Positions 1-9,223 of a stretch of DNA of 64,000 bases are shown here, in pieces. The stretch comes from Vibrio sp. 10N. GTDB lineage: Bacteria; Pseudomonadota; Gammaproteobacteria; Enterobacterales; Vibrionaceae. How positions within the stretch are numbered: the first letter of the stretch is position 1; each line of letters starts with the position of its first letter. Location: positions 2,852,001-2,916,000 of the forward strand of contig NZ_BTPM01000001.1 of NCBI RefSeq assembly GCF_036245475.1. Reading direction: 5' to 3'. The position numbers and the translations under genes are program-made. Under the pieces are notes generated by a model, which worked only from the letters and a program-made list of their open reading frames with translations, searched no databases and had not been told where the DNA came from.

Positions 1-561
1 CTTCGCCATCTGTTCCGCAACAGAGCCGGTAGCGCCTTGTCGAGGATAAGCTAAGTAGCGCACGGTAATGCCTAAATCATTGTACTCTTGCATCTGGCTG
101 TGCAGTCTCACACAGTAGCCACAAGTAATATCGGTAAACACGGTCACCACATACTTTTCATCTTTTGCTTTGTACTCAATCACACTGTCAGCAAACGCAG
201 CGACTTTTTCTGCGTTGATCGGCGCTTGACGCTCAGCAATCACGTCTTTGTAATTACCGTCGGCATCAATCGAATACAAGGTACCAGCAATAAAATGGTC
301 GCCTGATGGTGACGCAAATAAGATGCCGCCTGGTGTGCGAACTTCCATCAAACCAGCAATATCAGAAGGCACCACTTCAGATACCTCAATGCCAATTTTG
401 GCAAATCGTTCACGAATGGCCGCTTCATCTGCTGTTGAACTCACCGCCGCCGTTTCTACAACGGGCGCGGGTGTTGTTTGGCTTGGTTGAGACTCTTCAG
501 CGCCACAAGCCGTAACGAAAAATGGCAGAGAAAGTAGAGTTAAGCGGCGTAATACGCTCAT
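1..561 (-). CDS. dsbC: Thiol:disulfide interchange protein DsbC (partial, C-terminus beyond window)
   Basis: Periplasmic disulfide isomerase. The start is the ATG at 561; about 187 codons are present and the 3' end lies left of base 1. Reading the minus strand shows a dimerisation region, then VVTVFTDITCGYC with the CxxC redox pair C-G-Y-C, typical of DsbC. The N-terminus MSVLRRLTLLSLPFFVTAC resembles a lipoprotein signal (V-T-A-C lipobox, then G-A-E-E) rather than a plain Sec signal, so this DsbC may be membrane-anchored (inference). It lies just downstream of xerD on the same strand, the same order as xerD-dsbC in E. coli, so co-transcription is likely. The family call is firm; the anchoring is not. 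Confidence 0.93.
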   Translation of the reverse strand, partial: MSVLRRLTLLSLPFFVTACGAEESQPSQTTPAPVVETAAVSSTADEAAIRERFAKIGIEVSEVVPSDIAGLMEVRTPGGILFASPSGDHFIAGTLYSIDADGNYKDVIAERQAPINAEKVAAFADSVIEYKAKDEKYVVTVFTDITCGYCVRLHSQMQEYNDLGITVRYLAYPRQGATGSVAEQMAK

Positions 562-591
562 TGAAATCACCTTTGTATAGAAAACGTTAAA

Positions 592-1506
592 TTAAGCCCT
601 TGGATGATGCTGGCTATGAATGTTCTTCAATCGTTCTGTTGCTACATGAGTATAAATTTGTGTCGTAGATAAGTCACTATGCCCCAGCAACATCTGTACG
701 ACACGCAGATCGGCACCATAGTTCAATAGATGCGTCGCAAAAGCGTGCCTTAGTACGTGGGGCGACAGTAACTCTGTGTCGATATCGGCCAATACGGCAT
801 AGAACTTAATACGGTGCCAAAAGGTTTGTCGGGTCATCTGCTTAGCACGTTTGCTTGGAAACACCACATCCGAGGTTTTCTCACCAAGCAGCTGCGGGCG
901 ACCTTTATCAATAAATTCAGCAATCCAATCAATGGCGTTCTCACCCATAGGTACCAAACGCTCTTTGTTACCTTTACCTACAACACGTACCACGCCCTGT
1001 CTTAGACTGATGTTTTCCATCGTCAGGCTCACAAGCTCTGTAACACGAAGACCTGTGGCGTAAAGCAGCTCAAGCATCGCTTTGTCGCGCAGCTCTATAG
1101 GGTCGTTAGGATCGGGCGCATCGAGAAGCGCCATCACTTGGTCTTCAGTCAAATCTTTTGGTAATCGCTTAGGCAGCTTGGGGCTCACCAATAAAGCCGT
1201 CGGATCGTCCGATCGTAGCTTTTCTCGGTGCAAGTATTGAAACAGTCTGCGTATTGCAGAAAGCATTCTCGCGCGTGAGCTTTGCTGATAGTTTTGATCG
1301 GTTAACCAGGTTTGGTACTCCTGCAAACCCGACAAACTGATGAAGTCCAATTTGTAATTATGCTCATGCATCCATTTCAACAACTTCACCAGATCATTTC
1401 GATAAGACGCCAAGGTGTTTTCTGACAACCCTCGCTCCATCCACATGGAATCGAGAAATTGTTCCACTAAGCCCTGATCTTGGATATTGACGTCGCTCAC
1501 GACCAC
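592..1506 (-). CDS. xerD: Site-specific tyrosine recombinase XerD
   Basis: Resolves chromosome dimers at dif together with XerC and FtsK. The 304 aa carry an N-terminal SAM-like core-binding domain (about 10-100) and a catalytic domain. Visible catalytic residues are R154 (ATGLR), K178 (GKGNK), H250 and R253 (SPHVLRHA), H276 (LLGHSD) and nucleophile Y285 (TQIYTH). These sit at a constant +6 offset from E. coli XerD (298 aa), so the start used here adds a short N-terminal tail. It is followed by dsbC after 30 bases and is divergent from fldB. No dif site was seen in the window. Confidence 0.97.
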   Translation of the reverse strand: MVVSDVNIQDQGLVEQFLDSMWMERGLSENTLASYRNDLVKLLKWMHEHNYKLDFISLSGLQEYQTWLTDQNYQQSSRARMLSAIRRLFQYLHREKLRSDDPTALLVSPKLPKRLPKDLTEDQVMALLDAPDPNDPIELRDKAMLELLYATGLRVTELVSLTMENISLRQGVVRVVGKGNKERLVPMGENAIDWIAEFIDKGRPQLLGEKTSDVVFPSKRAKQMTRQTFWHRIKFYAVLADIDTELLSPHVLRHAFATHLLNYGADLRVVQMLLGHSDLSTTQIYTHVATERLKNIHSQHHPRA

Positions 1507-1658
1507 CTCTTGGATGTTTATACAGTACTTTCAACAGAGTAAGCGAGAAAAAACCAGAATGCCATAAAAAACAGCAAGCAGAACAATAAGCGCTGCAAAG
1601 ATGGGCAAATTCAGAGTAGAATCTTGGCCATTCATCACAACCATGACACAGTGAAGTT

Positions 1659-2177
1659 ATGAAAATAGGTTTATTTTACGGCTCGTCCACCTGCTATACC
1701 GAGATGGCTGCAGAGAAAATTCGCGACATCATCGGTCCTGATATCGTCGACATATTTAACGTAAAAGACACACCTATTAGCCAGATGAGCAGCTATGATC
1801 TGCTTATCTTAGGGATTTCGACCTGGGATTTCGGTGAACTCCAAGAAGACTGGGGCGCGATATGGGATCAAATCGGTGGCGTGTCACTCAACGACAAAGT
1901 CGTCGCATTGTTCGGCTTAGGCGATCAAGAAGGCTATGGCGAATGGTATCTGGATGCAATGGGAATGCTTCACGATGAACTCAAGCCGACTGGCGCCAAG
2001 TTCATTGGCTACTGGGACAACCAGGGCTATGAGTTTGAAGCATCGAAAGCACTGACTGAAGATGGCAGCCAGTTTGTCGGCTTGGCACTGGATGAAGACT
2101 CTCAATACGAGCTTAGCGATGAGCGTATTGCCAGCTGGTGTGAGCAGATCCTCGTTGAGTATCAGCAAACGCTTTGA
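1659..2177 (+). CDS. fldB: Flavodoxin FldB
   Basis: Small FMN-binding electron carrier of 172 aa, the usual length for long-chain flavodoxins. It begins [15 protein letters not shown], where GSSTCYTE is the phosphate-binding loop for FMN. An [13 protein letters not shown] segment and an [20 protein letters not shown] segment match the flavin-stacking loops. The divergent placement beside xerD matches fldB-xerD in E. coli, which supports FldB over FldA. A strong intrinsic terminator follows at 2221. Confidence 0.93.
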   Translation: MKIGLFYGSSTCYTEMAAEKIRDIIGPDIVDIFNVKDTPISQMSSYDLLILGISTWDFGELQEDWGAIWDQIGGVSLNDKVVALFGLGDQEGYGEWYLDAMGMLHDELKPTGAKFIGYWDNQGYEFEASKALTEDGSQFVGLALDEDSQYELSDERIASWCEQILVEYQQTL

Positions 2178-2220
2178 TGCTGACAGATTTGATACTGACA
2201 GAGTAAAAAGCCCTAAACAA

Positions 2221-2248
2221 ACGGCGCCTATTAAGGCGCCGTTTTTCG
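2221..2248 (+). terminator. Intrinsic terminator after fldB
   Basis: Perfect 8-bp GC-rich stem ACGGCGCC / GGCGCCGT with a 6-base loop, followed by TTTT. It lies in the short gap between the converging fldB and brnQ genes. An A-rich stretch (AAACAA) precedes it, so weak function for brnQ on the other strand is possible. Confidence 0.85.
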
Positions 2249-2294
2249 TTCTTTTGAAGTCTTACTGGCAGACTTTTTCTATTAGCATGCTCTA

Positions 2295-3605
2295 CTAAGC
2301 CGCTTCTTGCTCTAGGCTTTGGTCGCTGCGACCAATGAAGCACATGCAGACAATTGCAACAAACGTTGGCATTACCCAACCCATGCCCACGCTGAACAGC
2401 GGCAGTGCGTTGAATGCAGATACATCAATACCTGCAACTTTCGCAGCATCGATCATGGCAAAAGCTAGTGATACTAAGATAACCACGCGGTAAGCGAGTT
2501 TCGGGTTCGCTAGGTACTTACGAGTAAATGTCAAAGCGACTAGTGCAATCGCCACTGGGTACAGTGCAAACAGTACTGGAACTGATAGCGAGATAAGCTG
2601 CGCCAAACCAACGTTTGCGACGACAGCACATGCAACACCAATGATCACAACCCATTTCTGGTAGCTGATAGAAGTTAGTGAACTGAAGTAATCAGAACAC
2701 GCTGAGATCAGACCGATAGCGGTCGTCAAACACGCTAGCAATACAATCACAGAAAGTACGATTTGACCGTATGGACCAAACAACGCCTGTACGTATTGGC
2801 TTAAGATAGCACCGCCATTGTCTGCACCCGCTGCAACCGTTGCGCTCGTCGCACCCAGGTAGAACAGTGAGATGTAGACAAATGCAAGACCCGCTGCTGC
2901 AATAAATGCCGCGCTAATTAGGTACTTAGTCGTTGCTGCTTGCTCAGTAATGCCTTTTTTACGCAGTGCATCCACAATCAACATGCCAAACATCAAGGAA
3001 CCGAAGGTATCCATGGTGTTGTAACCTTCAAGGAAGCCTTTCGTCAATGGCTGACTCAGGTATTCACCGATTGGGGTAATCATTTCACCTTGTGGGTCGA
3101 TAAAGACCGCACCAGCGAGAATAATAAGACCGACAAACAGAACTGGCGTAAGTACCTTACCGATAACATCAATCAATTTGCCTTGCGACCATGCAAACGA
3201 CATCGCCACCGCAAAAAACAGAATAGAGAAAATGGTTAAGTGCATTTGTGCTGCGTCAGCGAAAAACGGGCGAACCGCCATTTCATAAGCTACTAGACCT
3301 GTACGAGGCGCAGCGAATGCAGGACCTATAATAATAAAGATCAGTACCGCAATAAGCGTCGCCGCTTTCTTTGGCAAATCTTTCGTCAGGTGCTCCCAAG
3401 AACCCCCTGCCACTGCAACAGCAATAATGGTAATAAGAGGAAGACCTACTGCAGTGAGAAGAAAACCGGTCATCGCTGGGAGCAAATTCTCACCTGCTAA
3501 TTGACCCGCTAGTGGTGGAAAGATGATGTTGCCAGCACCAAGGAAAAACGCAAACAGCATAAAGCCGACTGCTATAATATCTGTTGTTTTTAACGTCTGT
3601 TTCAC
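2295..3605 (-). CDS. brnQ: Branched-chain amino acid transporter BrnQ (LIVCS family)
   Basis: Sodium-coupled uptake of leucine, isoleucine and valine across the inner membrane. The 436 aa begin MKQTLKTTDIIAVGFMLFAFFLGAGNIIFPP, a hallmark LIVCS N-terminus, and about 12 hydrophobic helices follow (for example LPLITIIAVAVAGG, LIAVLIFIIIGPAFAAP). Length and order of segments fit BrnQ. It is transcribed alone, divergent from trmN6 across 296 bases in which I see no other gene. Regulation is not evident. Confidence 0.93.
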   Translation of the reverse strand: MKQTLKTTDIIAVGFMLFAFFLGAGNIIFPPLAGQLAGENLLPAMTGFLLTAVGLPLITIIAVAVAGGSWEHLTKDLPKKAATLIAVLIFIIIGPAFAAPRTGLVAYEMAVRPFFADAAQMHLTIFSILFFAVAMSFAWSQGKLIDVIGKVLTPVLFVGLIILAGAVFIDPQGEMITPIGEYLSQPLTKGFLEGYNTMDTFGSLMFGMLIVDALRKKGITEQAATTKYLISAAFIAAAGLAFVYISLFYLGATSATVAAGADNGGAILSQYVQALFGPYGQIVLSVIVLLACLTTAIGLISACSDYFSSLTSISYQKWVVIIGVACAVVANVGLAQLISLSVPVLFALYPVAIALVALTFTRKYLANPKLAYRVVILVSLAFAMIDAAKVAGIDVSAFNALPLFSVGMGWVMPTFVAIVCMCFIGRSDQSLEQEAA

Positions 3606-3901
3606 AGATATGCCCTTACTTGTTATGTTGTGTTTCTGTAGAAGGAATCTTGGTTCCCTCGTAAAATAAGGCGGGCATAATGACGAATCACCAGTCGATA
3701 AGCAATAGACACAGATATAAACACCACATAAATTTGCCTTATGGAATAAAAGGCAGTTTGATTAACTGGTTTGAGTTAAATAAGTGATATTTTATCTCGA
3801 TCATATTCCTACACACACCGCTTACATTCAGAACATATAACTACTCAACAATTTAACAACAGTGACAAACACTCAAAATCAAACGATTAACAACATAACT
3901 T

Positions 3902-4624
3902 ATGACTAGTAGCACATCAAAAACTAAAGGCTTTCAATTCAAGCAGTTCACAATTCTCGATGGTCACTCTGGGATGCCAGTCAGCACCGATGGGGTACTT
4001 CTCGGTGCATGGGCACAATACACCAACGCCGAACGACTGCTTGATATCGGCACCGGTACTGGCCTTTTAGCCTTGATGAGTGCTCAGCGCTTTCAACATG
4101 CTGCGATTACTGCGATCGATATCGACAGCACGGCCATTAATGATGCCAAACGCAACTTTGCAGCCACTGAATGGGGCGCACGTCTAACACTGCTTCAAGG
4201 AGACGTACTAAAGCAGAGCTTTAGCGAGCGTTTTACGGGCATCATTTGCAACCCACCCTATTTCAATAGCGGCGAAGTCTCGCACAATGCCCAGCGGGCC
4301 ACTGCCAGACACACTCACACCCTAGCGCATGAGCAATTGCTACAGCGCTGCCATAATTTGCTCACGGAAGAGGGACAAGCCAGCTTTGTCCTGCCAACAC
4401 CGGAAGGTGAGCAGTTCATCGCAATGGCTAAACAGCAAGGTTGGTTCTTAACACGCTTATGCCGAGTACAAACCACCCCTAAAAAGTCTTGTCACCGTCT
4501 GCTGTTTACCTTGAGTAAGGTATTTGAAGAGTGTAAAGAGGAGCATTTAGTTATCCATGGCGACACTGGTGGATATTCTGCGGACTTTATTACTCTAACT
4601 AACGGCTTTTACCTTAAAATGTAA
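3902..4624 (+). CDS. trmN6: tRNA1(Val) (adenine(37)-N6)-methyltransferase TrmN6 (YfiC family)
   Basis: SAM-dependent enzyme that methylates A37 of tRNA-Val. The 240 aa show a class I methyltransferase fold: SAM loop LLDIGTGTGLLAL (about 46-58), acidic AIDID at the end of strand 2, and the N6-adenine motif NPPYF (117-121). The conserved N-terminal KQFTILDG...MPVSTDGVLLGAWA is typical of YfiC. It lies immediately upstream of srmB on the same strand. Confidence 0.92.
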   Translation: MTSSTSKTKGFQFKQFTILDGHSGMPVSTDGVLLGAWAQYTNAERLLDIGTGTGLLALMSAQRFQHAAITAIDIDSTAINDAKRNFAATEWGARLTLLQGDVLKQSFSERFTGIICNPPYFNSGEVSHNAQRATARHTHTLAHEQLLQRCHNLLTEEGQASFVLPTPEGEQFIAMAKQQGWFLTRLCRVQTTPKKSCHRLLFTLSKVFEECKEEHLVIHGDTGGYSADFITLTNGFYLKM

Positions 4625-4723
4625 GTGCGCCGCGCGCTCGTTTGAGTATAATAGCCGCCCTACTTTTTCCCTGTTTGATGTTTTTTTGTTCAGGGTTAAC
4701 CTACGTCTTGTGGAGACACTATA

Positions 4724-5953
4724 GTGATCAGAACCTTTGCCGAACTCGATCTAGATCCGGTCCTTTTAGAAGCGATTGACGAAATGGGCTTTAGCCGCCC
4801 AACTGACATCCAGGCTCAGGCTATTCCACAAGCATTGGATGCAAGGGATATTCTTGCCTCTGCACCAACAGGAACAGGTAAAACCGCTTCCTTTGCCATC
4901 CCAGCGATTCAATATCTGCTCGACTTCCCTCGCAAGAAGGCAGGTCCAGCACGTATTTTGATCCTAACGCCAACTCGTGAACTGGCGATGCAAGTGGCAG
5001 AGCAAGCAACTGCACTCGCAAAGTACACTCGCCTTAAAGTTGCAACTATTACTGGTGGTGTTACGTATGACTCCCACGCTGCAACACTGGCAGAGACTCA
5101 AGATATCGTGGTAGCAACACCAGGTCGTTTGATGGAGTACATCGAAGCTGAGCGCTTTGACTGCCGTGCTATCGAATGGTTAGTACTGGATGAAGCAGAC
5201 CGCATGCTAGACTTGGGCTTCGGCCCAACCGTTGATCGCCTATCGGCGGAGTGTCGCTGGCGTAAACAAACGCTGCTGTTCTCAGCAACGCTTGAAGGTC
5301 GCGGCGTAGAAGGGTTCACTGCTGATCTTTTGAAAAACCCAGCAGAGCTCGAAGCACAGCCATCAACACGCGAGCGCAAAAAGATCACCCAGTGGTATCA
5401 CCGCGCCGATGATGCGAGTCACAAACTGAACTTGCTAAAACACATACTGACCGAGCAAGCTCAGCGTACTATCGTGTTTGTAAAGACGCGCGAACGCCTA
5501 GGCGAGCTTCGTCAGCAACTAGATAGCGCACAAATCCCATGTTCGTGGATTCAAGGTGAAATGCTACAAGATCGTCGTAACAACGCGATCAGCCGTTTCC
5601 GTGATGGCCAAGTGAACGTTCTGCTCGCGACTGACATCGCCGCACGTGGTATCGATTTGCCTGATGTTTCTCACGTCATCAACTACGACATGCCACGCAG
5701 TGCTGACGTCTACCTGCACCGCATTGGTCGCACTGCTCGCGCAGGTAAAAAAGGCATCGCTATCTCTATTGTAGAAGCACACGATCAACCAATGATGGAT
5801 CGCGTCGCTCGCTACACAAAAGAGACTATCAAAGAGCGCTTCATCGACGGCATGCGCCCAACGCACAAAAAGCCAGTCTTCAAGAAGAAAAAGCCCAAGA
5901 AAGACGACAAGAAAAAAGCGGTGAAGAAAAAGAAAAGCGCTAAGAAGAAATAA
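4724..5953 (+). CDS. srmB: ATP-dependent RNA helicase SrmB (DEAD-box)
   Basis: RNA helicase acting in 50S ribosome assembly. The 409 aa contain the Q motif (GFSRPTDIQ, 22-30), Walker A APTGTGKT (47-54), PTRELA (83-88), DEAD (156-159), an SAT motif and the helicase C-terminal HRIGRTAR. The tail is very lysine-rich, as expected for SrmB. The start is a GTG at 4724 preceded by TGGAGA eight bases upstream. A TATAAT-like -10 lies near 4646-4651. The trmN6 neighbour supports SrmB over RhlE or RhlB. Confidence 0.93.
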   Translation: MIRTFAELDLDPVLLEAIDEMGFSRPTDIQAQAIPQALDARDILASAPTGTGKTASFAIPAIQYLLDFPRKKAGPARILILTPTRELAMQVAEQATALAKYTRLKVATITGGVTYDSHAATLAETQDIVVATPGRLMEYIEAERFDCRAIEWLVLDEADRMLDLGFGPTVDRLSAECRWRKQTLLFSATLEGRGVEGFTADLLKNPAELEAQPSTRERKKITQWYHRADDASHKLNLLKHILTEQAQRTIVFVKTRERLGELRQQLDSAQIPCSWIQGEMLQDRRNNAISRFRDGQVNVLLATDIAARGIDLPDVSHVINYDMPRSADVYLHRIGRTARAGKKGIAISIVEAHDQPMMDRVARYTKETIKERFIDGMRPTHKKPVFKKKKPKKDDKKKAVKKKKSAKKK

Positions 5954-6021
5954 CGAACGCGCTACTCTAGATATAGCTCTATCAAATAATAACTACACAA
6001 CTAGGTATGTTGTAGTCCCTA

Positions 6022-6153
6022 ATATGCGTCATCCCCTTGAAAAAGGGGATCTTCCACCGCAAGTGACTCACTTAATTTGAGAGCGACACTCGCGGCCAGA
6101 GATCCTCACTTGCGTGAGGATAACGAAGTATAATTTGAGTATGACGAGATATA
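6022..6153. repeat. Intergenic palindromic repeat element with two nested hairpins
   Basis: The 246-base gap between srmB and yaaA holds a structured element. Its ends are near-inverted (ATATGCGTCAT on the left, ATGACGAGATAT on the right). Inside are ATCCCC-TTGAAAAA-GGGGAT and ATCCTCAC-TTGC-GTGAGGAT hairpins. This resembles the non-coding 'GTCATCCCC...GAGGATAACG' repeats scattered between genes in many Vibrio genomes. Only one copy is in this window, so the repeat nature is inferred from general knowledge. Confidence 0.45.
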
Positions 6154-6199
6154 CCGCGAGCATTAGCTAGTTACTTCTGCTTTATCTCGACTCCACTAA

Positions 6200-6973
6200 T
6201 CACTGCTCTTCGCGCTTAAACACCAGTTCCGTCGCTGTCGATTCTTCTTCAACAAAGTAGTAACCAGCCACATCAAATGCTGTCAGTTTTTCAATCGAAT
6301 CAATACGGTTCTCGATGATGTAACGTGCCATCATGCCGCGTGCTTTCTTGGCGTAGAAGCTGATGACCTTGTATTGGCCATTCTTACAATCTTTGAATAC
6401 TGGCGTGATCACCTTACCATCCAGCTGTTTTGGCTTAACCGCTTTAAAGTACTCGTTAGACGCTAGGTTGATCAGCACATTGTCACCCTGTGCATTAAGT
6501 GCATCATTGAGCTTGTTGGTGATAATGTCGCCCCAGAATTGGTACAGGTTAGTACCACGCTCGTTGGCAAGCTTAGTGCCCATCTCTAAACGATAAGGCT
6601 GCATCAAGTCCAATGGCTTGAGTAGACCATAAAGGCCAGAGAGCATGCGTAAGTGCTGCTGAGCAAAGTCAAAGTCATCCTCAGACAAGCTTTCTGCTTC
6701 CAATCCTGTGTATACATCGCCTTTAAACGCGAGGATGGCCTGACGAGCATTATCCGTCGTGAACGTTTGTGACCACTCTTCAAAACGAGCCACATTCAAG
6801 CCAGCGATCTTATCGCTCACCTTCATCAAAGCAGAGACATCGGCCGGAGTGAGCTTACGGCACTCCTTGATAAGCTCTGCAGAATGCTCAATCAACTCTG
6901 GTTGAGTGAATCGCTCAGTGGCGAGCGGCGACTCGTAATCTAGGGTCTTAGCGGGTGAAACAACGATAAGCAT
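6200..6973 (-). CDS. yaaA: Peroxide stress protein YaaA (UPF0246/DUF328)
   Basis: Cytoplasmic protein that limits damage from hydrogen peroxide by keeping free iron low (known for E. coli YaaA). The 257 aa match the family from the first residues, [16 protein letters not shown], through [26 protein letters not shown] and the C-terminal [15 protein letters not shown] signature. It is a single gene; the AGCS symporter upstream on the same strand ends in its own terminator at 7011, so the two are probably separate units. Confidence 0.93.
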   Translation of the reverse strand: MLIVVSPAKTLDYESPLATERFTQPELIEHSAELIKECRKLTPADVSALMKVSDKIAGLNVARFEEWSQTFTTDNARQAILAFKGDVYTGLEAESLSEDDFDFAQQHLRMLSGLYGLLKPLDLMQPYRLEMGTKLANERGTNLYQFWGDIITNKLNDALNAQGDNVLINLASNEYFKAVKPKQLDGKVITPVFKDCKNGQYKVISFYAKKARGMMARYIIENRIDSIEKLTAFDVAGYYFVEEESTATELVFKREEQ

Positions 6974-7010
6974 GACTTTACTCTTTTAATATTGGTTTGC
7001 TTCAGTATAA

Positions 7011-7054
7011 AAAAAGCCACGCACTTTCATCAATGAAATAGTGCATGGCTTTTT
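7011..7054 (-). terminator. Intrinsic terminator of the AGCS symporter gene
   Basis: Long stem: AAAAAGCCAcGCACT pairs with AGTGCaTGGCTTTTT around a 14-base loop, with one C-A mismatch. On the minus strand the stem is followed by a run of T. It sits 25 bases after the symporter stop codon. Confidence 0.85.
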
Positions 7055-7079
7055 CTATTTTTGAGATAGTTAAAAGCGA

Positions 7080-8519
7080 TTACTTGTTCGCCGCTTCCTT
7101 CTCATCATACCAAATTCCCTCTTCAAGCTGAGATTTCAGCTCTGGGTAATCATTGGCATCGAAGGTTGGTACTTTACCCGCTTTAAGCTGTTGGTTGTAG
7201 TCTTTGGCAAGCTTGATGACGATGCCCGACAACAAGATGATCGCTATCAAGTTAACAATGGCCATCAGACCCATCGACACATCCGCTAGCGCCCAAACCA
7301 TTGGCAGCGTTGCCACCGAGCCAAACATCACCATGCCTAGTACGATAACACGGAACAGACCAAGACCCGCTTTATGGTTATGCTCGAGGAAAATCAGGTT
7401 CGTTTCTGCGTACGAGTAGTTGGCAATGATAGAGGTAAACGCGAAGAAGAAGATCGCAACCGCTACAAATATACCACCCCATTCACCAACTTGAGAGCTC
7501 AATGCACGTTGAGTCAGCTCGATGCCCGTGATTTCACTGTGCGGTACGTATTCACCCGACATTAGGATGATAGCCACCGTTGCTGTACAGATAACGATAG
7601 TATCGGTAAAGACACCTAGCATTTGTACGTAACCTTGAGATGCAGGGTGCGGAGGATACGGTGTTGCTGATGCTGCTGCGTTTGGCGCTGAACCCATACC
7701 GGCTTCATTCGAGAACAAACCACGCTTAATACCTTGGATCATCGCTTGAGCGATGGCATAACCTAAGCCACCCGCTGCGGCTTCTTGGAAGCCGAATGCG
7801 CTCTTAAAGATGTAAGCAATCACATCTGGCACTTTTTCAATGTTCATGAACATAACAACAAATGCCAGAACAAGGTACGCCAGCGCCATAACTGGAACGA
7901 TAAGCTCCGCAGTACGCGCAATTTTACGTACGCCACCAAAGATAACGAATGCAGAGATAAGAACAATCACTACACCCACGATCATCGGATCAAAACCGAA
8001 CGCGGTATTCATCGCATTGGCAATCGCGTTGGCTTGAACCGCGTTGAACACCAAACCAAAAGCAATAATAAGGAAGATAGAGAACAATACGCCCATCCAG
8101 CGCATGCCTAGGCCTTTTTCCATATAGTAAGCTGGACCACCACGGTAGTTACCGTCGTCATCTTTGGTTTTGTATAGCTGTGCTAGCGTACTTTCTGCGA
8201 ATGAAGTCGCCATACCCAGCATGGCAATTAGCCACATCCAGAAGATAGCACCGGGACCACCTGCCGTTAGTGCGACAGCAACACCTGCCATGTTACCGGT
8301 GCCCACACGAGCAGCAAGACTGGTACAAAGTGCTTGGAAAGATGAAATACCAGCAGTGTCTGCTTTGCGGCTGTTTTTCAGCACACTGAACATGTGACCG
8401 AAATGGCGGAACTGAATAAACCCAAGGCGTACTGTAAAGTAAATCCCCACACCTACGAGCAAGTAAACAAGAATCGATCCCCAAAGTAGATCGTTCATTA
8501 GATTAATAACGTCTGTCAC
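7080..8519 (-). CDS. Sodium:alanine/glycine symporter (AGCS family)
   Basis: Inner-membrane Na+-coupled amino-acid uptake. The protein has the AGCS features GIYFTVRLGFIQFRHFGHM, SFQALCTSLAARVGTGNMAGVA (Na+/substrate loop), GGPAYYMEKGLG and a GLFSNEAGMGSAPNAAA segment, with about 10-11 membrane helices. The longest frame opens at a GTG at 8531. I prefer the GTG at 8519 (MTDVINLMNDLLWGS, 479 aa) because AAGTGAGG lies six bases before it. An ATG at 8498 is a third option. Alanine or glycine is the usual substrate; the sequence does not decide which. Some Vibrio homologues sit behind a glycine riboswitch; I do not see one here. Confidence 0.9.
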   Translation of the reverse strand: MTDVINLMNDLLWGSILVYLLVGVGIYFTVRLGFIQFRHFGHMFSVLKNSRKADTAGISSFQALCTSLAARVGTGNMAGVAVALTAGGPGAIFWMWLIAMLGMATSFAESTLAQLYKTKDDDGNYRGGPAYYMEKGLGMRWMGVLFSIFLIIAFGLVFNAVQANAIANAMNTAFGFDPMIVGVVIVLISAFVIFGGVRKIARTAELIVPVMALAYLVLAFVVMFMNIEKVPDVIAYIFKSAFGFQEAAAGGLGYAIAQAMIQGIKRGLFSNEAGMGSAPNAAASATPYPPHPASQGYVQMLGVFTDTIVICTATVAIILMSGEYVPHSEITGIELTQRALSSQVGEWGGIFVAVAIFFFAFTSIIANYSYAETNLIFLEHNHKAGLGLFRVIVLGMVMFGSVATLPMVWALADVSMGLMAIVNLIAIILLSGIVIKLAKDYNQQLKAGKVPTFDANDYPELKSQLEEGIWYDEKEAANK

Positions 8520-8568
8520 TTTAAACCTCACTTAAAGTTAGAGTCCGAGCTGCACTTCCGAGTGCGTC

Positions 8569-8706
8569 CTAAGCGCCATGGTCTTCTCCATCCGTGAAGT
8601 TTTGTTCATTTCTTTCTTTTTCACGGCAACTTAGCTTGTATTTCTTACCACTTGAGAACGGCATACAAGTCGGGGTATTTTTTGACGGAGCGGATTTTGC
8701 AGCCAT
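8569..8706 (-). CDS. Possible 45-aa protein with degenerate SEC-C-like motif
   Basis: Short frame upstream of the symporter on the same strand, starting at an ATG in GTGAGCATG. It contains TPTCMPFSSGKKYKLSC, which resembles the zinc-binding SEC-C motif CPCGSGKKYKKCC with the cysteine pattern altered. No strong ribosome-binding site is seen. It may be a real small protein, a decayed SEC-C gene, or chance. The 3' part overlaps hairpin-forming sequence (CCGTGAA...TTCACGG, 8591-8625). Confidence 0.35.
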   Translation of the reverse strand: MAAKSAPSKNTPTCMPFSSGKKYKLSCREKERNEQNFTDGEDHGA

Positions 8707-9223
8707 GCTCACGAAAAAGCAATACGCAACTAGTGGTATATGATTGTTATTTTTCACCTTAAAATCACGAAAAGTTAACACTAAGCAAAGCAAGTGCTTC
8801 ACTTTTTTACCCCAAAGCAGCATCAAATCCATAACAACCGACAGGCATAAGCTTCCGTACACGTCGAGATAAGAAAAAATGGTACAAGCCTTGTTAGCAC
8901 AACGGATTAACGCCATTTTACCAAACGGAGTACTTTTTGGGCATTATCGGGCAATGAGAATGCTTATCGTAGCACGCAAACGTTGCACCTCATCCATATT
9001 AGCACACGGTATTAACAAAACTCGCCAGGTCACTCTTTTGCAATTCGTGATTCAAGTGGTCATTTTTTATTCGAATTTAAGCTCTAAAAATGTGAGATTG
9101 AGTTCAAAATGGCATAAAACATTCATAGTCTCGAAACAAATGAGAAACATATCAAAGTTAGCCTGCATAAATATATGGTACTTAAAGGGCTCCGCAGGGA
9201 GAACAAAACAAGTGAGGTAGCTT
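8707..9223. other. Intergenic region between symporter/small ORF and DUF3545 gene
   Basis: About 500 AT-rich bases that must carry divergent promoters. An open frame on the plus strand (8879-9220) and minus-strand extensions show no family features or ribosome-binding sites and look like chance. No tRNA-like fold or riboswitch was recognised. A small RNA cannot be excluded. Confidence 0.5.

Noticed and set aside
4821-5866. Antisense ORFs of 66-100 aa within srmB
   Set aside because: Shadow frames of a strongly conserved gene. The same applies to antisense frames inside brnQ, the TonB2 genes, leuABCD and others.
8532-8900. Glycine riboswitch upstream of the AGCS symporter
   Set aside because: I looked for the conserved glycine aptamer cores expected from Vibrio relatives and did not find them by eye on the minus strand. 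A covariance-model search would settle it.
8879-9220. 113-aa plus-strand ORF upstream of the DUF3545 gene
   Set aside because: No ribosome-binding site, no recognisable family and AT-rich random-looking composition. It covers the region where both promoters must lie.
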